Positions 1 to 8,448 are shown, counted from the stretch's first letter. The stretch: 9,983 bases of DNA from Methanobacteriota archaeon (GCA_030837265.1 JAUPKV010000452.1:1-9983), one strand, 5' to 3'. Program-made: numbers and translations. Notes: a model not told the origin generated them from the sequence alone.

Positions 1-27
1 TGTGAAAGTATTACCCTCAAATGGCTC

Positions 28-210
28 TTATAATGAGTCCTGCTTTTCACCATCTCTCAGTACTTTCAATTGAGTTTCGCAGCCTTTTATTACATGCTTG
101 ATACTACCTATTGTAATGTCTTCCTCTAGTTCTGAAAAATTAGACCAGATTAAGCGAGTCAGAAAACTTCAAAAATGCCGCAAGTTATGCCCTAACCCAT
201 AAGAAAACAT
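28..210 (-). pseudogene. Possible decayed short reading frame with an in-frame TGA
   Basis: Read on the minus strand, an ATG at 210 opens 13 codons, meets a TGA at 171-169, and then continues open in the same frame to a TAA at 30-28, for 61 codons in all. The part after the TGA ends in a charged, helix-like run (SELEEDITIG, then VIKGCETQLKVLRDGEKQ), which looks more like protein than random AT-rich translation. There is no Shine-Dalgarno site before the ATG, and a stop lies two codons upstream. I do not recognise the family. It may be a gene remnant or simply chance; in Methanosarcina TGA is a normal stop, whereas TAG is the pyrrolysine codon, so read-through is not expected. Confidence 0.22.
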
Positions 211-423
211 ATATTTTTATTCAGTGGAACAGGAAATATTTATTTATCTCGAATACATGCCAGAAAATTACTATGAAATACGCATAATTTGCCGCAAAAT
301 TATGTCAGAGCACCTATTTCTCAAGGAATTTACAGCAAAAAATCTGGTCGAATTCTCCATGAATCTAAAGGCTTAAAATGTATGAGCGCATATTGAATTA
401 GGTTCATGGTAGAAACATTATAG

Positions 424-435
424 TTAAATATAAAA
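424..435 (+). promoter_or_regulatory. Candidate box A (TATA) for gyrB
   Basis: TTAAATATAAAA resembles the archaeal TATA box. It lies about 155 bases before the gyrB start, so transcription would begin near 455-460 with a leader of about 130 bases. Other AT-rich runs closer to the gene (for example around 555-570) could serve instead, so the choice is uncertain. Confidence 0.3.
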
Positions 436-530
436 TCAACATAATAATAAGTGAAGGGTCAATTGAAGGGTTATGAATTTAACAGAATTTCTAATACCTA
501 TTTTGACGAAGTTTCCCCACGAATTTTTAA

Positions 531-2493
<1,963 letters not shown>

Positions 2494-2495
<2 letters not shown>

Positions 2496-2500
2496 GGTGG
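2494..2500 (+). promoter_or_regulatory. gyrA ribosome binding site overlapping the gyrB stop
   Basis: GAGGTGG matches the archaeal 16S tail complement and shares two bases with the TGA that ends gyrB; the ATG follows six bases later. This spacing decides the gyrA start at 2507, and so shows that the long acidic N-terminal extension is translated. It also suggests translational coupling that keeps the two subunits balanced. Confidence 0.8.
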
Positions 2501-2506
2501 CTAAAA

Positions 2507-5329
2507 ATGGCAAAATATGAAGAAGAAAAAAAATCAGAAGCTGAAATGAAAAAATCTTATCAGGCCACCCTTATCCCGGAAGAGCAGGGTGAAGAAACGG
2601 AAAATGAGACAGTTTCACCCGATCTGATACAAGGAGATCCTGAGAATAAAATTGAAATGGATATAGCCGATCCTGTTTCGGAAGAGCCTGAAGACGAAGG
2701 GTTAGAGGCCGAAAAGACCGGGATTACTGCTATCCTTATCGACGATGAGATGAAACGCTCCTACATCAACTATGCGATGAGCGTGATAGTAGGAAGGGCA
2801 CTTCCCGATGCTCGGGACGGCTTAAAGCCGGTCCACCGCAGAATCCTTTTTGCTATGAACGAGGCCGGGATTACGCATGACAAACCCTACAAGAAATCCG
2901 CCCGTGTGGTGGGTGACGTGCTCGGTAAATACCATCCTCATGGGGATACTGCAGTTTACGATAGTATCGTGCGGATGGTGCAGACTTTCTCCCTTCGTTA
3001 TCCCTTAATTGATGGGCAGGGAAACTTTGGTTCCATTGATGGGGACGAGGCTGCTGCTATGCGTTACACTGAAGTCCGAATGGATAAAATCGCAGGTGAA
3101 ATGCTGGCGGACATTGAGAAGGAAACTGTGCCCTTCAGGCCCAATTATGATGGGTCCATGGAAGAGCCCGTAGTCCTCCCTGCAAAACTTCCAAACCTTC
3201 TTATAAACGGATCCACAGGAATTGCAGTGGGGATGGCAACAAACATGGCCCCACACAACATAAGAGAGGTAATTGACGGTACTCTCATGCTTATCGAGAA
3301 TCGGGATACAACAATTCCGGAACTCATGAGCGTAATCAAGGGTCCTGACTTCCCTACAGGTGCTCATATCCTGGGAACAGCAGGCATAAAGTCTGCGTAC
3401 ATGACTGGAAGGGGTCCGGTGAAGATTCGGGCAGTTGCCGAAATCCAGGAATTTAAGAAAGATAGGGAGCAAATTATTGTAACTGAGCTCCCCTATCAGG
3501 TGAATAAAGCCCGGATGATTGAAAACATTGCTCAGCTCGCCCGGGATAAGATAATAGTCGGAATTTCCGATCTGCGGGACGAGTCAGACAGGGATGGGAT
3601 AAGGGTTGTTATCGAGCTTTCCCGGGGCATGAACCCGAAGGTTATTTTAAACCAGCTCTACAAGCACACCCAGATGGAGACCAGCTTCGGAATCATCAAT
3701 CTGGCCCTTGTGGACGGAATAAAGACAAAGGAACTTAACCTGAAGGAAATTCTGGAAATCTACCTGGACTACAGGATGGAAATTATCCAGAAGCGGACGC
3801 TCTACGATCTTAAGAAGAGTGAAGAGAGGGCTCACATCCTGGAAGGGTTGAGAATCGCCCTGGATAATATAGACGCAGTGGTCGCTCTAATTAAAGGCTC
3901 AGCAAACGCCGATGAGGCAAAAAAGGGTTTGATGGACAATTTTGCCCTTGACGAAGTCCAGTCTAAAGCTATCCTGGAAATGCGCCTGCAGCGCCTGACA
4001 GGACTTGAGACCCGGAAGATTCTCGAGGAGCTGGAAGGTCTTATAAAACTGATCGCAGAACTTAGGGGAATTATTGAAAGTGATGAGCTCAAGTATGAAA
4101 TAATTAGAAACGAGCTTCTGGAACTCAAGGGAAAATATGGAGACGCCCGCAGGACAATAATCGTGCAGGATGCTGGCCAGGTCACAGATGAAGACCTGAT
4201 TCCCGAAGAAGATGTCGTAGTTACAATTACAAACGGAGGCTACGTAAAGCGCCTCCCCCTTAACACTTACACTATGCAGCGCCGCGGGGGCAAGGGTATA
4301 ATAGGCATGGAAATGAAGGAAGAAGATTTCGTAGAGAACCTCTTTATTTCCTCAACCCACGATTATATCCTTTTCTTTACGAACCTCGGCAGGCTCTACT
4401 GGCAGAAAGTCTATGAAATCCCCGAAGGCTCCCGTCAGTCCAGAGGCAAAGCCATAGTAAACCTCCTGGAACTTCAGGACGGCGAGATGGTCAATGCTAT
4501 GATCCCTGTAAAGGAATTTGCCGAAGACCTCTATTTGCTTATGGCAACCAGGGGAGGCACTGTCAAAAAGACCCCCCTCTCCGAGTTCAAGAACCCCAGG
4601 AAAGCAGGCATAATTGCCCTCACAGTGGACGAAGGTGACGAGCTTGTCCGCGTAATTTTGACCGACGGGAAAAGAGAACTGGTCATGGTCTCCAAAAGAG
4701 GAAAAGCCATCCGCTTCCCTGAAGCAGACATCCGTCCGATGGGCCGAACTGCAAGAGGCGTCCGGGGCATGACCCTTGAGGCTTCTGATGATGAAGTTGT
4801 CAGTCTGGACATAGTCGACGAGACAACAACCCTCCTGACAGTAACCGAAAACGGTTTTGGCAAAAGGACCGAGTACTCCGAGTACCCAGCGCATCGCCGC
4901 GGTGGAAAAGGTGTGATAACAATCGTCACCAATAACAGAAACGGCCCGGTATCAAGAGTCCGGTCCGTAGCCGAAAACGACGAACTCATTTTCACAAGCT
5001 CTGAAGGCATTATAATCCGCGTCCCGGTCAAAGATATCCCCATCCAGGGCAGAAACACCCAGGGCGTAAAGGTAATGAATATCAAACCCGGCGACAAGGT
5101 TGCAGGCGTTGCCAGGATTAAAAACGGAAAAACCGAAGAAGAACTGAAAGCGATCTCCCTCAAAGCCCTCGAAACAGAAAACCTCCAAAACCAAACCGAA
5201 CTAGACTCTTCGGAAGCCGAATCCGAAACTCTCGAAGAAGCCCAGGAAGAAATCGAAAAAGAATTCGAGGAAGCCGAAAACGAAGAAGAGGAAGAAAAAG
5301 AGGAAGAAGAAGTGGAAGAAAAAGAGTGA
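2507..5329 (+). CDS. gyrA: DNA gyrase subunit A (DNA-cleaving and wrapping subunit)
   Basis: GyrA cleaves and rejoins the gate DNA segment and wraps DNA for supercoiling. The winged-helix/tower core starts near residue 78 with [20 protein letters not shown]. The breakage site AAAMRYTE places the catalytic tyrosine at 187 (E. coli Tyr122). The quinolone-contact region [10 protein letters not shown] at 143-152 has Thr148 and Asp152 at the positions of E. coli Ser83 and Asp87. The C-terminal beta-pinwheel has the canonical GyrA box QRRGGKG at 591-597 and a second HRRGGKG-like copy in a later blade; six blade repeats can be picked out (GGYVKR, LGRLYW, GGTVKK, GKAIRF, GFGKRT, GIIIRV). Oddities are an acidic, low-complexity N-terminal extension of about 70 residues and a Glu-rich tail of about 50 residues; total length is 940. 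The start is supported by GAGGTGG at 2494-2500, which overlaps the gyrB stop. The 11-base gap implies coupled translation with gyrB. Confidence 0.98.
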   Translation: MAKYEEEKKSEAEMKKSYQATLIPEEQGEETENETVSPDLIQGDPENKIEMDIADPVSEEPEDEGLEAEKTGITAILIDDEMKRSYINYAMSVIVGRALPDARDGLKPVHRRILFAMNEAGITHDKPYKKSARVVGDVLGKYHPHGDTAVYDSIVRMVQTFSLRYPLIDGQGNFGSIDGDEAAAMRYTEVRMDKIAGEMLADIEKETVPFRPNYDGSMEEPVVLPAKLPNLLINGSTGIAVGMATNMAPHNIREVIDGTLMLIENRDTTIPELMSVIKGPDFPTGAHILGTAGIKSAYMTGRGPVKIRAVAEIQEFKKDREQIIVTELPYQVNKARMIENIAQLARDKIIVGISDLRDESDRDGIRVVIELSRGMNPKVILNQLYKHTQMETSFGIINLALVDGIKTKELNLKEILEIYLDYRMEIIQKRTLYDLKKSEERAHILEGLRIALDNIDAVVALIKGSANADEAKKGLMDNFALDEVQSKAILEMRLQRLTGLETRKILEELEGLIKLIAELRGIIESDELKYEIIRNELLELKGKYGDARRTIIVQDAGQVTDEDLIPEEDVVVTITNGGYVKRLPLNTYTMQRRGGKGIIGMEMKEEDFVENLFISSTHDYILFFTNLGRLYWQKVYEIPEGSRQSRGKAIVNLLELQDGEMVNAMIPVKEFAEDLYLLMATRGGTVKKTPLSEFKNPRKAGIIALTVDEGDELVRVILTDGKRELVMVSKRGKAIRFPEADIRPMGRTARGVRGMTLEASDDEVVSLDIVDETTTLLTVTENGFGKRTEYSEYPAHRRGGKGVITIVTNNRNGPVSRVRSVAENDELIFTSSEGIIIRVPVKDIPIQGRNTQGVKVMNIKPGDKVAGVARIKNGKTEEELKAISLKALETENLQNQTELDSSEAESETLEEAQEEIEKEFEEAENEEEEEKEEEEVEEKE

Positions 5330-5404
5330 ATAGAGAATTTAAAAATGAATAATGAATAGAGATTTATAGCACATGAGTGAAGGGAATAACCCTTTACCCA
5401 AATT

Positions 5405-5444
5405 GCTGCCGGAAAAGTTACCTTTATGAACAATTTCCGGCAGC
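5405..5444 (+). terminator. GC-rich hairpin downstream of gyrA
   Basis: Perfect 11-bp arms GCTGCCGGAAA (5405-5415) and TTTCCGGCAGC (5434-5444) enclose an 18-base loop, about 75 bases after the gyrA stop. No strong T-run follows, so it may act as an mRNA 3'-end structure or processing/stability element rather than a classical terminator. The hairpin itself is clear; the role is inferred from position. Confidence 0.5.
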
Positions 5445-5927
5445 GTTCCTCATCCGGAGGGACGAAGGCAAACTCATATTGGGAGTGACGTTAGGAAGTA
5501 GGGTTCCAGTGTCAAATCTCTAAAACGGGCACCTATAACTTTTTGTGAATTTGATAGCAATATTCTTGCTCAAACCTCTATACACAACCTGCCCCTACGA
5601 CCTGCTTTTCCTGTCCTTATACTCATTTTCATGTTGAGTTAAAATGTCCGATCTCTAATCCAATGAGTACATATGATATATAACTCGTAATTATATAAAC
5701 CAACTAGAATACATTATCCTTAATAATTATTGTCCGAAGCATTTTTTAAGATATATGTTATCAATAGCATATTTTTTTGTAGATAATATTTTGTTGTTTG
5801 TTGGCAGGTTTCTCGATCAAGAAGCCATTTAAGTTACTTCTGGCAATTAACTTCACAGCTATCTTTTGGTTCGTAATTCTCTCCAAAAATTCATGCAAAA
5901 ATAATACCTGATTTCGGCTAAAATGGA

Positions 5928-5963
5928 GAAAACACATAGGTTATACACTAAAATCTATGCATC
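5928..5963 (+). repeat. Diverged intergenic repeat, copy 1
   Basis: This segment matches 6684-6718 in about 29 of 36 aligned columns, sharing GAAAA, AGGTT, TAAAA and the terminal CTATGCATC. A further weaker match follows each copy (around 5972 and 6816, sharing TTTACAGAA, TTTC and a distal TGTAC), but the spacing differs by about 90 bases. This suggests an old duplicated intergenic element flanking the small gene at 6136. Confidence 0.4.
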
Positions 5964-6096
5964 ATAAGTTCGAATTTACAGAACTTTCAGCACACAGCCT
6001 CTTGGTGTACAATTTTTTTCCGTTTCGTGACGTGATCACTAGTTGATCTTTTGACGATTAGCAATATGTCGGGAATGAACCTTCTTAGCATAGGGC

Positions 6097-6103
6097 TTTA
6101 TAG
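6097..6103 (+). promoter_or_regulatory. Weak candidate box A for the 96-residue orphan gene
   Basis: TTTATAG lies 33-39 bases before the ATG at 6136. Archaeal transcription usually starts about 25 bases after box A, which would give a leader of only about ten bases, just enough to include the ribosome site. The match is weak. Confidence 0.25.
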
Positions 6104-6135
6104 AAATTACGACAATACATGAGAAGGGTGGTATT

Positions 6136-6426
6136 ATGGTAAGTTTTGAATTGGACGACGACGATATTTATCGAAATACAACAATTTTCGAAGAACTTCT
6201 CACGTTCACAAAATCAGAATGGGGAAATGATACAGCAATTTTAGAAAAGCTAGAAACATTAGTGGGTAATGATTTTAGAGGCTGGTTTACTGAAGATGGA
6301 AATGGTGCAATTTCAGTAGGCATAGAACTTAATGAATCAAGTGACCACAAATATGACGAAATCATATTTTACGATAAGAATAAAGATGATGTGACAGTAT
6401 TCTCGGTGATGAGAGACGAAGCCTGA
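6136..6426 (+). CDS. Small acidic protein of unknown function (96 aa)
   Basis: I do not recognise this family. The start is supported by AAGGGTGG at 6124-6131, four bases before the ATG. The product is strongly acidic, with 24 Asp/Glu against 8 Lys/Arg, and begins with the run DDDD at residues 7-10. A helix-like segment (about 17-44, FEELLTFTKSEW onward) is followed by a mainly beta-like half (about 48-93) with alternating hydrophobic and polar residues. There is no signal peptide, membrane segment or cysteine, so a soluble cytoplasmic protein is likely. It stands alone, separated from gyrA by 800 bases and convergent with aIF1A. The stop TGA lies five bases before a MITE-like element, so the 3' end may have been altered by insertion. 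Being small, acidic and solitary, it could be a phage-mimic or immunity-type protein, but nothing specific shows this. Confidence 0.65.
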   Translation: MVSFELDDDDIYRNTTIFEELLTFTKSEWGNDTAILEKLETLVGNDFRGWFTEDGNGAISVGIELNESSDHKYDEIIFYDKNKDDVTVFSVMRDEA

Positions 6427-6431
6427 TCAGA

Positions 6432-6627
6432 GCCTATCCGAAAATTTTTCCTCATTGGCTATTATGGATTAATACGGATAAATCAGAACAATTTTCTGAA
6501 CGTTATAAAAGGCATTTTTACTTTCTTTTCTTGCTAGTTTTTTAGGCTTAAAACAGACATAAGTGGACAAGAATAAAAATGCCTATGTGTTTCTTACACT
6601 TTTTTTTGGGGTTGCACTCGGATAGGC
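6432..6627. mobile_element. MITE-like element, 196 bp, with terminal inverted repeats
   Basis: The ends are a perfect 10-bp inverted repeat, GCCTATCCGA (6432-6441) and TCGGATAGGC (6618-6627), flanked on both sides by AGA (6429-6431 and 6628-6630), a possible 3-bp target duplication. Inside is a second perfect 11-bp inverted repeat, AGGCATTTTTA (6510-6520) and TAAAAATGCCT (6574-6584), and a run of eight T near the right end. It encodes no protein, so it would be a non-autonomous element moved by a transposase elsewhere. The parent insertion sequence family is not identified; the 3-bp duplication alone could be chance. Confidence 0.55.
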
Positions 6628-6683
6628 AGAAAACAGGTTATTTTCTCAGTTCCATCGGAAATATGGGTAAAAATCCAAATTAA

Positions 6684-6718
6684 GAAAATACAGAGGTTTA
6701 TCATAAAAGCTATGCATC
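6684..6718 (+). repeat. Diverged intergenic repeat, copy 2
   Basis: Partner of 5928-5963, as described there. Relative to copy 1, about 90 extra bases separate this segment from its downstream similarity at 6816-6853, and that extra DNA carries the hairpin at 6734-6758. Confidence 0.4.
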
Positions 6719-6733
6719 GCAAATGAAGAAATG

Positions 6734-6758
6734 GCTACATTTTGTCAGAAAACGTAGC
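6734..6758. other. Imperfect 10-bp hairpin downstream of aIF1A
   Basis: Arms GCTACATTTT (6734-6743) and AAAACGTAGC (6749-6758) pair with one mismatch around the loop GTCAG. It lies about 150 bases beyond the aIF1A stop, so it could be a 3' structure on either strand or part of the diverged repeat. Confidence 0.35.
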
Positions 6759-6887
6759 TATTCTTTGGGTTTTAACAGTGAGTCAAGTTTTCTGTACAAC
6801 ATTCTTGATAACCATGATTTTACAGAAATTTCGCGCCACTGTTTACATTGTACTTTAAATAAAATATTTATCATATAGAAATTGGTT

Positions 6888-6893
6888 AAAAAA
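6888..6893 (-). terminator. T-run terminator candidate for aIF1A
   Basis: On the minus strand a TTATTTTTT stretch appears within about 25 bases of the aIF1A stop. Archaeal termination commonly uses U-rich tracts without a hairpin, so this is a reasonable 3' end. Confidence 0.4.
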
Positions 6894-6911
6894 TAACATC
6901 ACATCAGTTTA

Positions 6912-7265
6912 TTACTTAAGGTACCCTTTTCTTTCAAGCCATTCAATTTGCGGTCTTGTGTATTTCCAGGTAACGTCAGCTTTTGAGTCTTGGATTTCCC
7001 ATGGATTTGCTATGACAACATCACCTTCACGAACCCACATCTTCTTTTTTTTAGAACCAGGAATTCTGCCCATTCGGATTACACCGTCCATGCACTGTAG
7101 CGCAACTCTTTTTGCGCCAAGCAAACTTGTTACCGTTGCCAATACTTCATTTTTATCTTTACGGGGAACTCGGACCCTTGTTACTTGCTCCAGTACATCC
7201 CCTGAACTTACTGGTTTATTGGATCCGCTTTGTCTTTTTCTAACAACGCTTCTGTAATTAGCCAT
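6912..7265 (-). CDS. Translation initiation factor 1A (aIF-1A)
   Basis: The archaeal counterpart of eIF1A binds the A site of the small ribosomal subunit and helps initiator tRNA and mRNA settle at the start codon. The 117-residue product has the expected order: a basic, flexible N-terminal tail (1-20, SVVRKRQSG), an OB-fold barrel at about 25-95 with [12 protein letters not shown], the family signature [16 protein letters not shown] at 67-82 and DVVIANPW, then a short C-terminal helix ([14 protein letters not shown]). The length is typical. The start is fixed by GGGAGGA at 7276-7270, four bases upstream. It is transcribed alone, convergent with the orphan gene at 6136, as is common for this housekeeping factor. 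Nothing in the product is unusual. Confidence 0.96.
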   Translation of the reverse strand: MANYRSVVRKRQSGSNKPVSSGDVLEQVTRVRVPRKDKNEVLATVTSLLGAKRVALQCMDGVIRMGRIPGSKKKKMWVREGDVVIANPWEIQDSKADVTWKYTRPQIEWLERKGYLK

Positions 7266-7269
7266 TGAT

Positions 7270-7276
7270 TCCTCCC
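7270..7276 (-). promoter_or_regulatory. Ribosome binding site of aIF1A
   Basis: GGGAGGA on the minus strand, four bases before the ATG at 7265, is close to the ideal complement of the 16S tail and supports this start. Confidence 0.75.
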
Positions 7277-7348
7277 TGTGGTCTATATCTCAATAATTCC
7301 AATACCCCGATCTTATGATGCTGTTATTTCTCAATTCCTTCTTTTCCT

Positions 7349-7361
7349 TCTATGATATATT
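7349..7361 (-). promoter_or_regulatory. Box A promoter element for aIF1A
   Basis: The minus strand reads TTTTAATATATCA here, a good archaeal TATA box. Transcription would start near 7330, giving a leader of about 65 bases before the ATG at 7265. Confidence 0.45.
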
Positions 7362-7384
7362 AAAAGATATGCTGTCTGGCTCTG

Positions 7385-7458
7385 TGTAGTCTGTGAGGGA
7401 TAAGAGCTATTTCCAGTTACAGTCGAACCTATAAAATTGTCATCTCTCACAGACTACA
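7385..7458. repeat. Long inverted repeat upstream of aIF1A
   Basis: Perfect 13-base arms TGTAGTCTGTGAG (7385-7397) and CTCACAGACTACA (7446-7458) extend inward by a G-T wobble and three more pairs (to 7401/7442), making a stem of about 17 pairs around a 40-base loop. It lies just upstream of the aIF1A promoter. It may be a small RNA, an operator, or a short inverted-repeat element. I checked for a tRNA cloverleaf and found none. Confidence 0.6.
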
Positions 7459-7837
7459 AACTAAAGCCATTTTTGATTTATATCAACAAAACATCAATCG
7501 AATACTAGTGGACGACCAATCATTATCGAATAATCACCTTTTCTACGAATAATTGTTCATAATACAGGCTGAAGTCAGATAGTTTATAAATGGGAAAAGT
7601 TGCATCCTTTTTTTATCTAAAATCATCTACTTCAAGGCTTTAAATGAGGTTTCACTACAAAATGTAATTTATTTCAGCTTTATAACTATTATTTCCACCT
7701 AAAGCAGTAAATTCCAGACCAAAACTCCTGATTTTACTGAGATATATAAAAAATCAGAATATGTAAATTGAATACGAAGGTAAGTTTATCTTTTCTAGCC
7801 AGAGTTTTATCCAAATTGTAAAATCTATCAATAGTAA

Positions 7838-7851
7838 GGAATAATTATTCC
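7838..7851. promoter_or_regulatory. Perfect 14-base palindrome
   Basis: GGAATAATTATTCC is fully symmetric, the form of a site for a dimeric regulator. It is about 260 bases upstream of the Gly/Cys-rich gene, and AT-rich DNA produces such palindromes by chance fairly often. Confidence 0.25.
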
Positions 7852-7912
7852 ATTAGTTTTATATAAATTATTATTATATAATTAAATGTACGCTTTTGAC
7901 AATCGAAATAAA

Positions 7913-7940
7913 ATCGACTCTTCTCTAAGAAAGAATCGAT
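7913..7940. other. Imperfect hairpin upstream of the Gly/Cys-rich gene
   Basis: Arms ATCGACTCTT (7913-7922) and AAGAATCGAT (7931-7940) pair at nine of ten positions around an eight-base loop. Role unknown. Confidence 0.3.
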
Positions 7941-7987
7941 AAATTGAATAATTAAAAAAAATTGCTGTCCTGAGCGTTGGAATAAAA

Positions 7988-8018
7988 GGTATGAATTCTC
8001 CATGGTATGAATTCTCCA
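7988..8018 (+). repeat. Tandem 15-base direct repeat upstream of the Gly/Cys-rich gene
   Basis: GGTATGAATTCTCCA occurs twice without a mismatch, at 7988-8002 and 8004-8018, with a single T between. The period of 16 is not quite a multiple of a helical turn. The pair sits about 35 bases before the likely box A of the gene at 8108, where an archaeal activator or repressor could bind. Confidence 0.6.
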
Positions 8019-8051
8019 AGTACAAAATGGATATGAAACAACATTTGTATT

Positions 8052-8061
8052 AAAAATATAA
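8052..8061 (+). promoter_or_regulatory. Candidate box A for the Gly/Cys-rich gene
   Basis: AAAAATATAA lies in the context TTAAAAATATAATAAAA, which would place the transcription start near 8085, a short leader just ahead of the ribosome site. A second AT-rich run at 8069-8081 is too close to the ATG to be the main element. Confidence 0.4.
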
Positions 8062-8093
8062 TAAAAACGAATATAAAAATAATACAACAAACA

Positions 8094-8100
8094 AAGGAGG
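8094..8100 (+). promoter_or_regulatory. Near-consensus ribosome binding site
   Basis: AAGGAGG lies seven bases before the ATG at 8108. It is one of the best ribosome sites in the window and is strong support that the small Gly/Cys-rich frame is translated, probably efficiently. Confidence 0.85.
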
Positions 8101-8107
8101 CAAATAT

Positions 8108-8314
8108 ATGGGTGGATTTGGACTTGGTGGACTTGGTTGCGGTAGAGGCTGTGACGATCGTTGGAGAGGAGGCTGCGGCTGGGGCGGCGGATGTGGCGGC
8201 TGGGACGGCGGATGTGGCCGTGGATGCGGAGATGATAGGAGAATTGCCGTCATAACCGCTGTCCGTGCAGTTGTTGCAAAAGGAGAAGGCTGTTTCGATG
8301 GCGGATGGTTATAA
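8108..8314 (+). CDS. Glycine/cysteine-rich small protein (68 aa), function unknown
   Basis: I do not recognise a named family. Of 68 residues, 25 are glycine and 7 are cysteine (11, 15, 23, 29, 36, 40, 62). The sequence contains an internal duplication: Cys11-GRG-Cys15-DDR and Cys36-GRG-Cys40-GDDR, with Trp/Gly/Cys spacer units (GGCGWGGGC, GGWDGGC) between. After Arg45 comes a short helix-like segment, RIAVITAVRAVVAKGEG, then a final Cys-containing tail ending DGGWL. There is no signal peptide or membrane span. Paired CxxxC motifs could bind metal or form disulfides; the Gly-rich half resembles low-complexity structural peptides or modified-peptide precursors, but no maturation enzyme is nearby. 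The gene is far richer in GC than its flanks. The AAGGAGG site fixes the start. A winged-helix gene follows on the same strand after 183 bases of structured DNA. Confidence 0.75.
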   Translation: MGGFGLGGLGCGRGCDDRWRGGCGWGGGCGGWDGGCGRGCGDDRRIAVITAVRAVVAKGEGCFDGGWL

Positions 8315-8344
8315 TCGAACGAACTAACTATGTACTAACTGTCT

Positions 8345-8356
8345 GAATATATTATT
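8345..8356 (+). promoter_or_regulatory. Candidate box A for the winged-helix gene
   Basis: GAATATATTATT would place the transcription start near 8376, at the left edge of the stem-loop described next. The winged-helix mRNA would then carry a structured leader of about 120 bases. Co-transcription from the upstream gene is also possible. Confidence 0.35.
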
Positions 8357-8370
8357 AACTGTCAGATGGT

Positions 8371-8447
8371 AGAGAATGATAAATTAAACTGTGTGCAGCC
8401 TCCCACAACCCAAAGATTGTATATGCTAGGTTGCACACTCATTCTCT
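8371..8447 (+). other. Two-tier stem-loop before the winged-helix gene
   Basis: The outer arms AGAGAATGA (8371-8379) and TCATTCTCT (8439-8447) pair perfectly over nine bases. Directly inside, GTGTGCAGCC (8391-8400) pairs with GGTTGCACAC (8429-8438) over ten bases with one G-T wobble. The right arm is continuous for 19 bases, while the left has an 11-base A/T-rich bulge. It could be the 3' end of the Gly/Cys-rich transcript or a 5' leader structure of the winged-helix gene. Confidence 0.6.
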
Positions 8448-8448
8448 C

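Larger units (their letters stand above)
5330..6135. other. Long intergenic stretch after gyrA
   Basis: About 800 bases without a convincing gene. It contains the hairpin at 5405-5444, one copy of a diverged repeat (5928-5963), and AT-rich DNA. A 58-codon minus-strand frame (5937 down to 5761, containing HEFLERITNQKIAVKLIARS) is open from an ATG. It lacks a ribosome site and a recognisable motif and may be chance, so it is not called. Confidence 0.5.
6427..6911. other. Convergent intergenic stretch with mobile-element remnant
   Basis: The 485 bases between the orphan gene and the aIF1A stop hold the inverted-repeat element at 6432-6627, repeat copy 2 at 6684-6718, a hairpin at 6734-6758, and the T-rich 3' end of aIF1A at 6888-6893 (minus strand). 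No reading frame is convincing. Confidence 0.6.
7266..8107. other. Divergent intergenic stretch between aIF1A and the Gly/Cys-rich gene
   Basis: About 840 bases with a strongly AT-rich right half. It holds the aIF1A promoter, a long inverted repeat (7385-7458), a 14-base palindrome (7838-7851), an imperfect hairpin (7913-7940), a tandem 15-base repeat (7988-8018) and the promoter of the gene at 8108. An 81-codon minus-strand frame at 7845-8090 is dominated by Tyr, Phe and Ile as expected of AT-rich DNA, and I do not accept it. Confidence 0.55.

Noticed and set aside
257..376. A 39-codon plus-strand frame (begins MPENYYEIR)
   Set aside because: Protein-like but very short, without a ribosome site; another frame overlapping it is also open, as expected for stop-poor AT-rich DNA.
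4531..5433. A 300-codon open frame on the minus strand across the end of gyrA
   Set aside because: It is the shadow of gyrA; its serine-rich start simply mirrors the Glu-rich acidic tail read on the other strand.
5761..5937. A 58-codon minus-strand frame with fairly protein-like residues
   Set aside because: No ribosome site or recognisable motif, and a plus-strand frame of similar quality overlaps it, so chance is the simpler reading. A homologue search would settle it.
7385..7458. A tRNA-like gene, prompted by the long acceptor-like stem and a GTTCGA on the minus strand
   Set aside because: The bases flanking GTTCGA do not form a T-arm, and no anticodon or D arm can be drawn.
7845..8090. 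An 81-codon minus-strand frame
   Set aside because: Composition is dominated by Tyr, Phe and Ile as expected from AT-rich DNA, there is no ribosome site, and it covers the repeats and promoter of the Gly/Cys-rich gene.
8050..8253. A proline-rich minus-strand frame opposite the Gly/Cys-rich gene
   Set aside because: The proline runs are the complement of the glycine codons on the plus strand, where the strong ribosome site lies.
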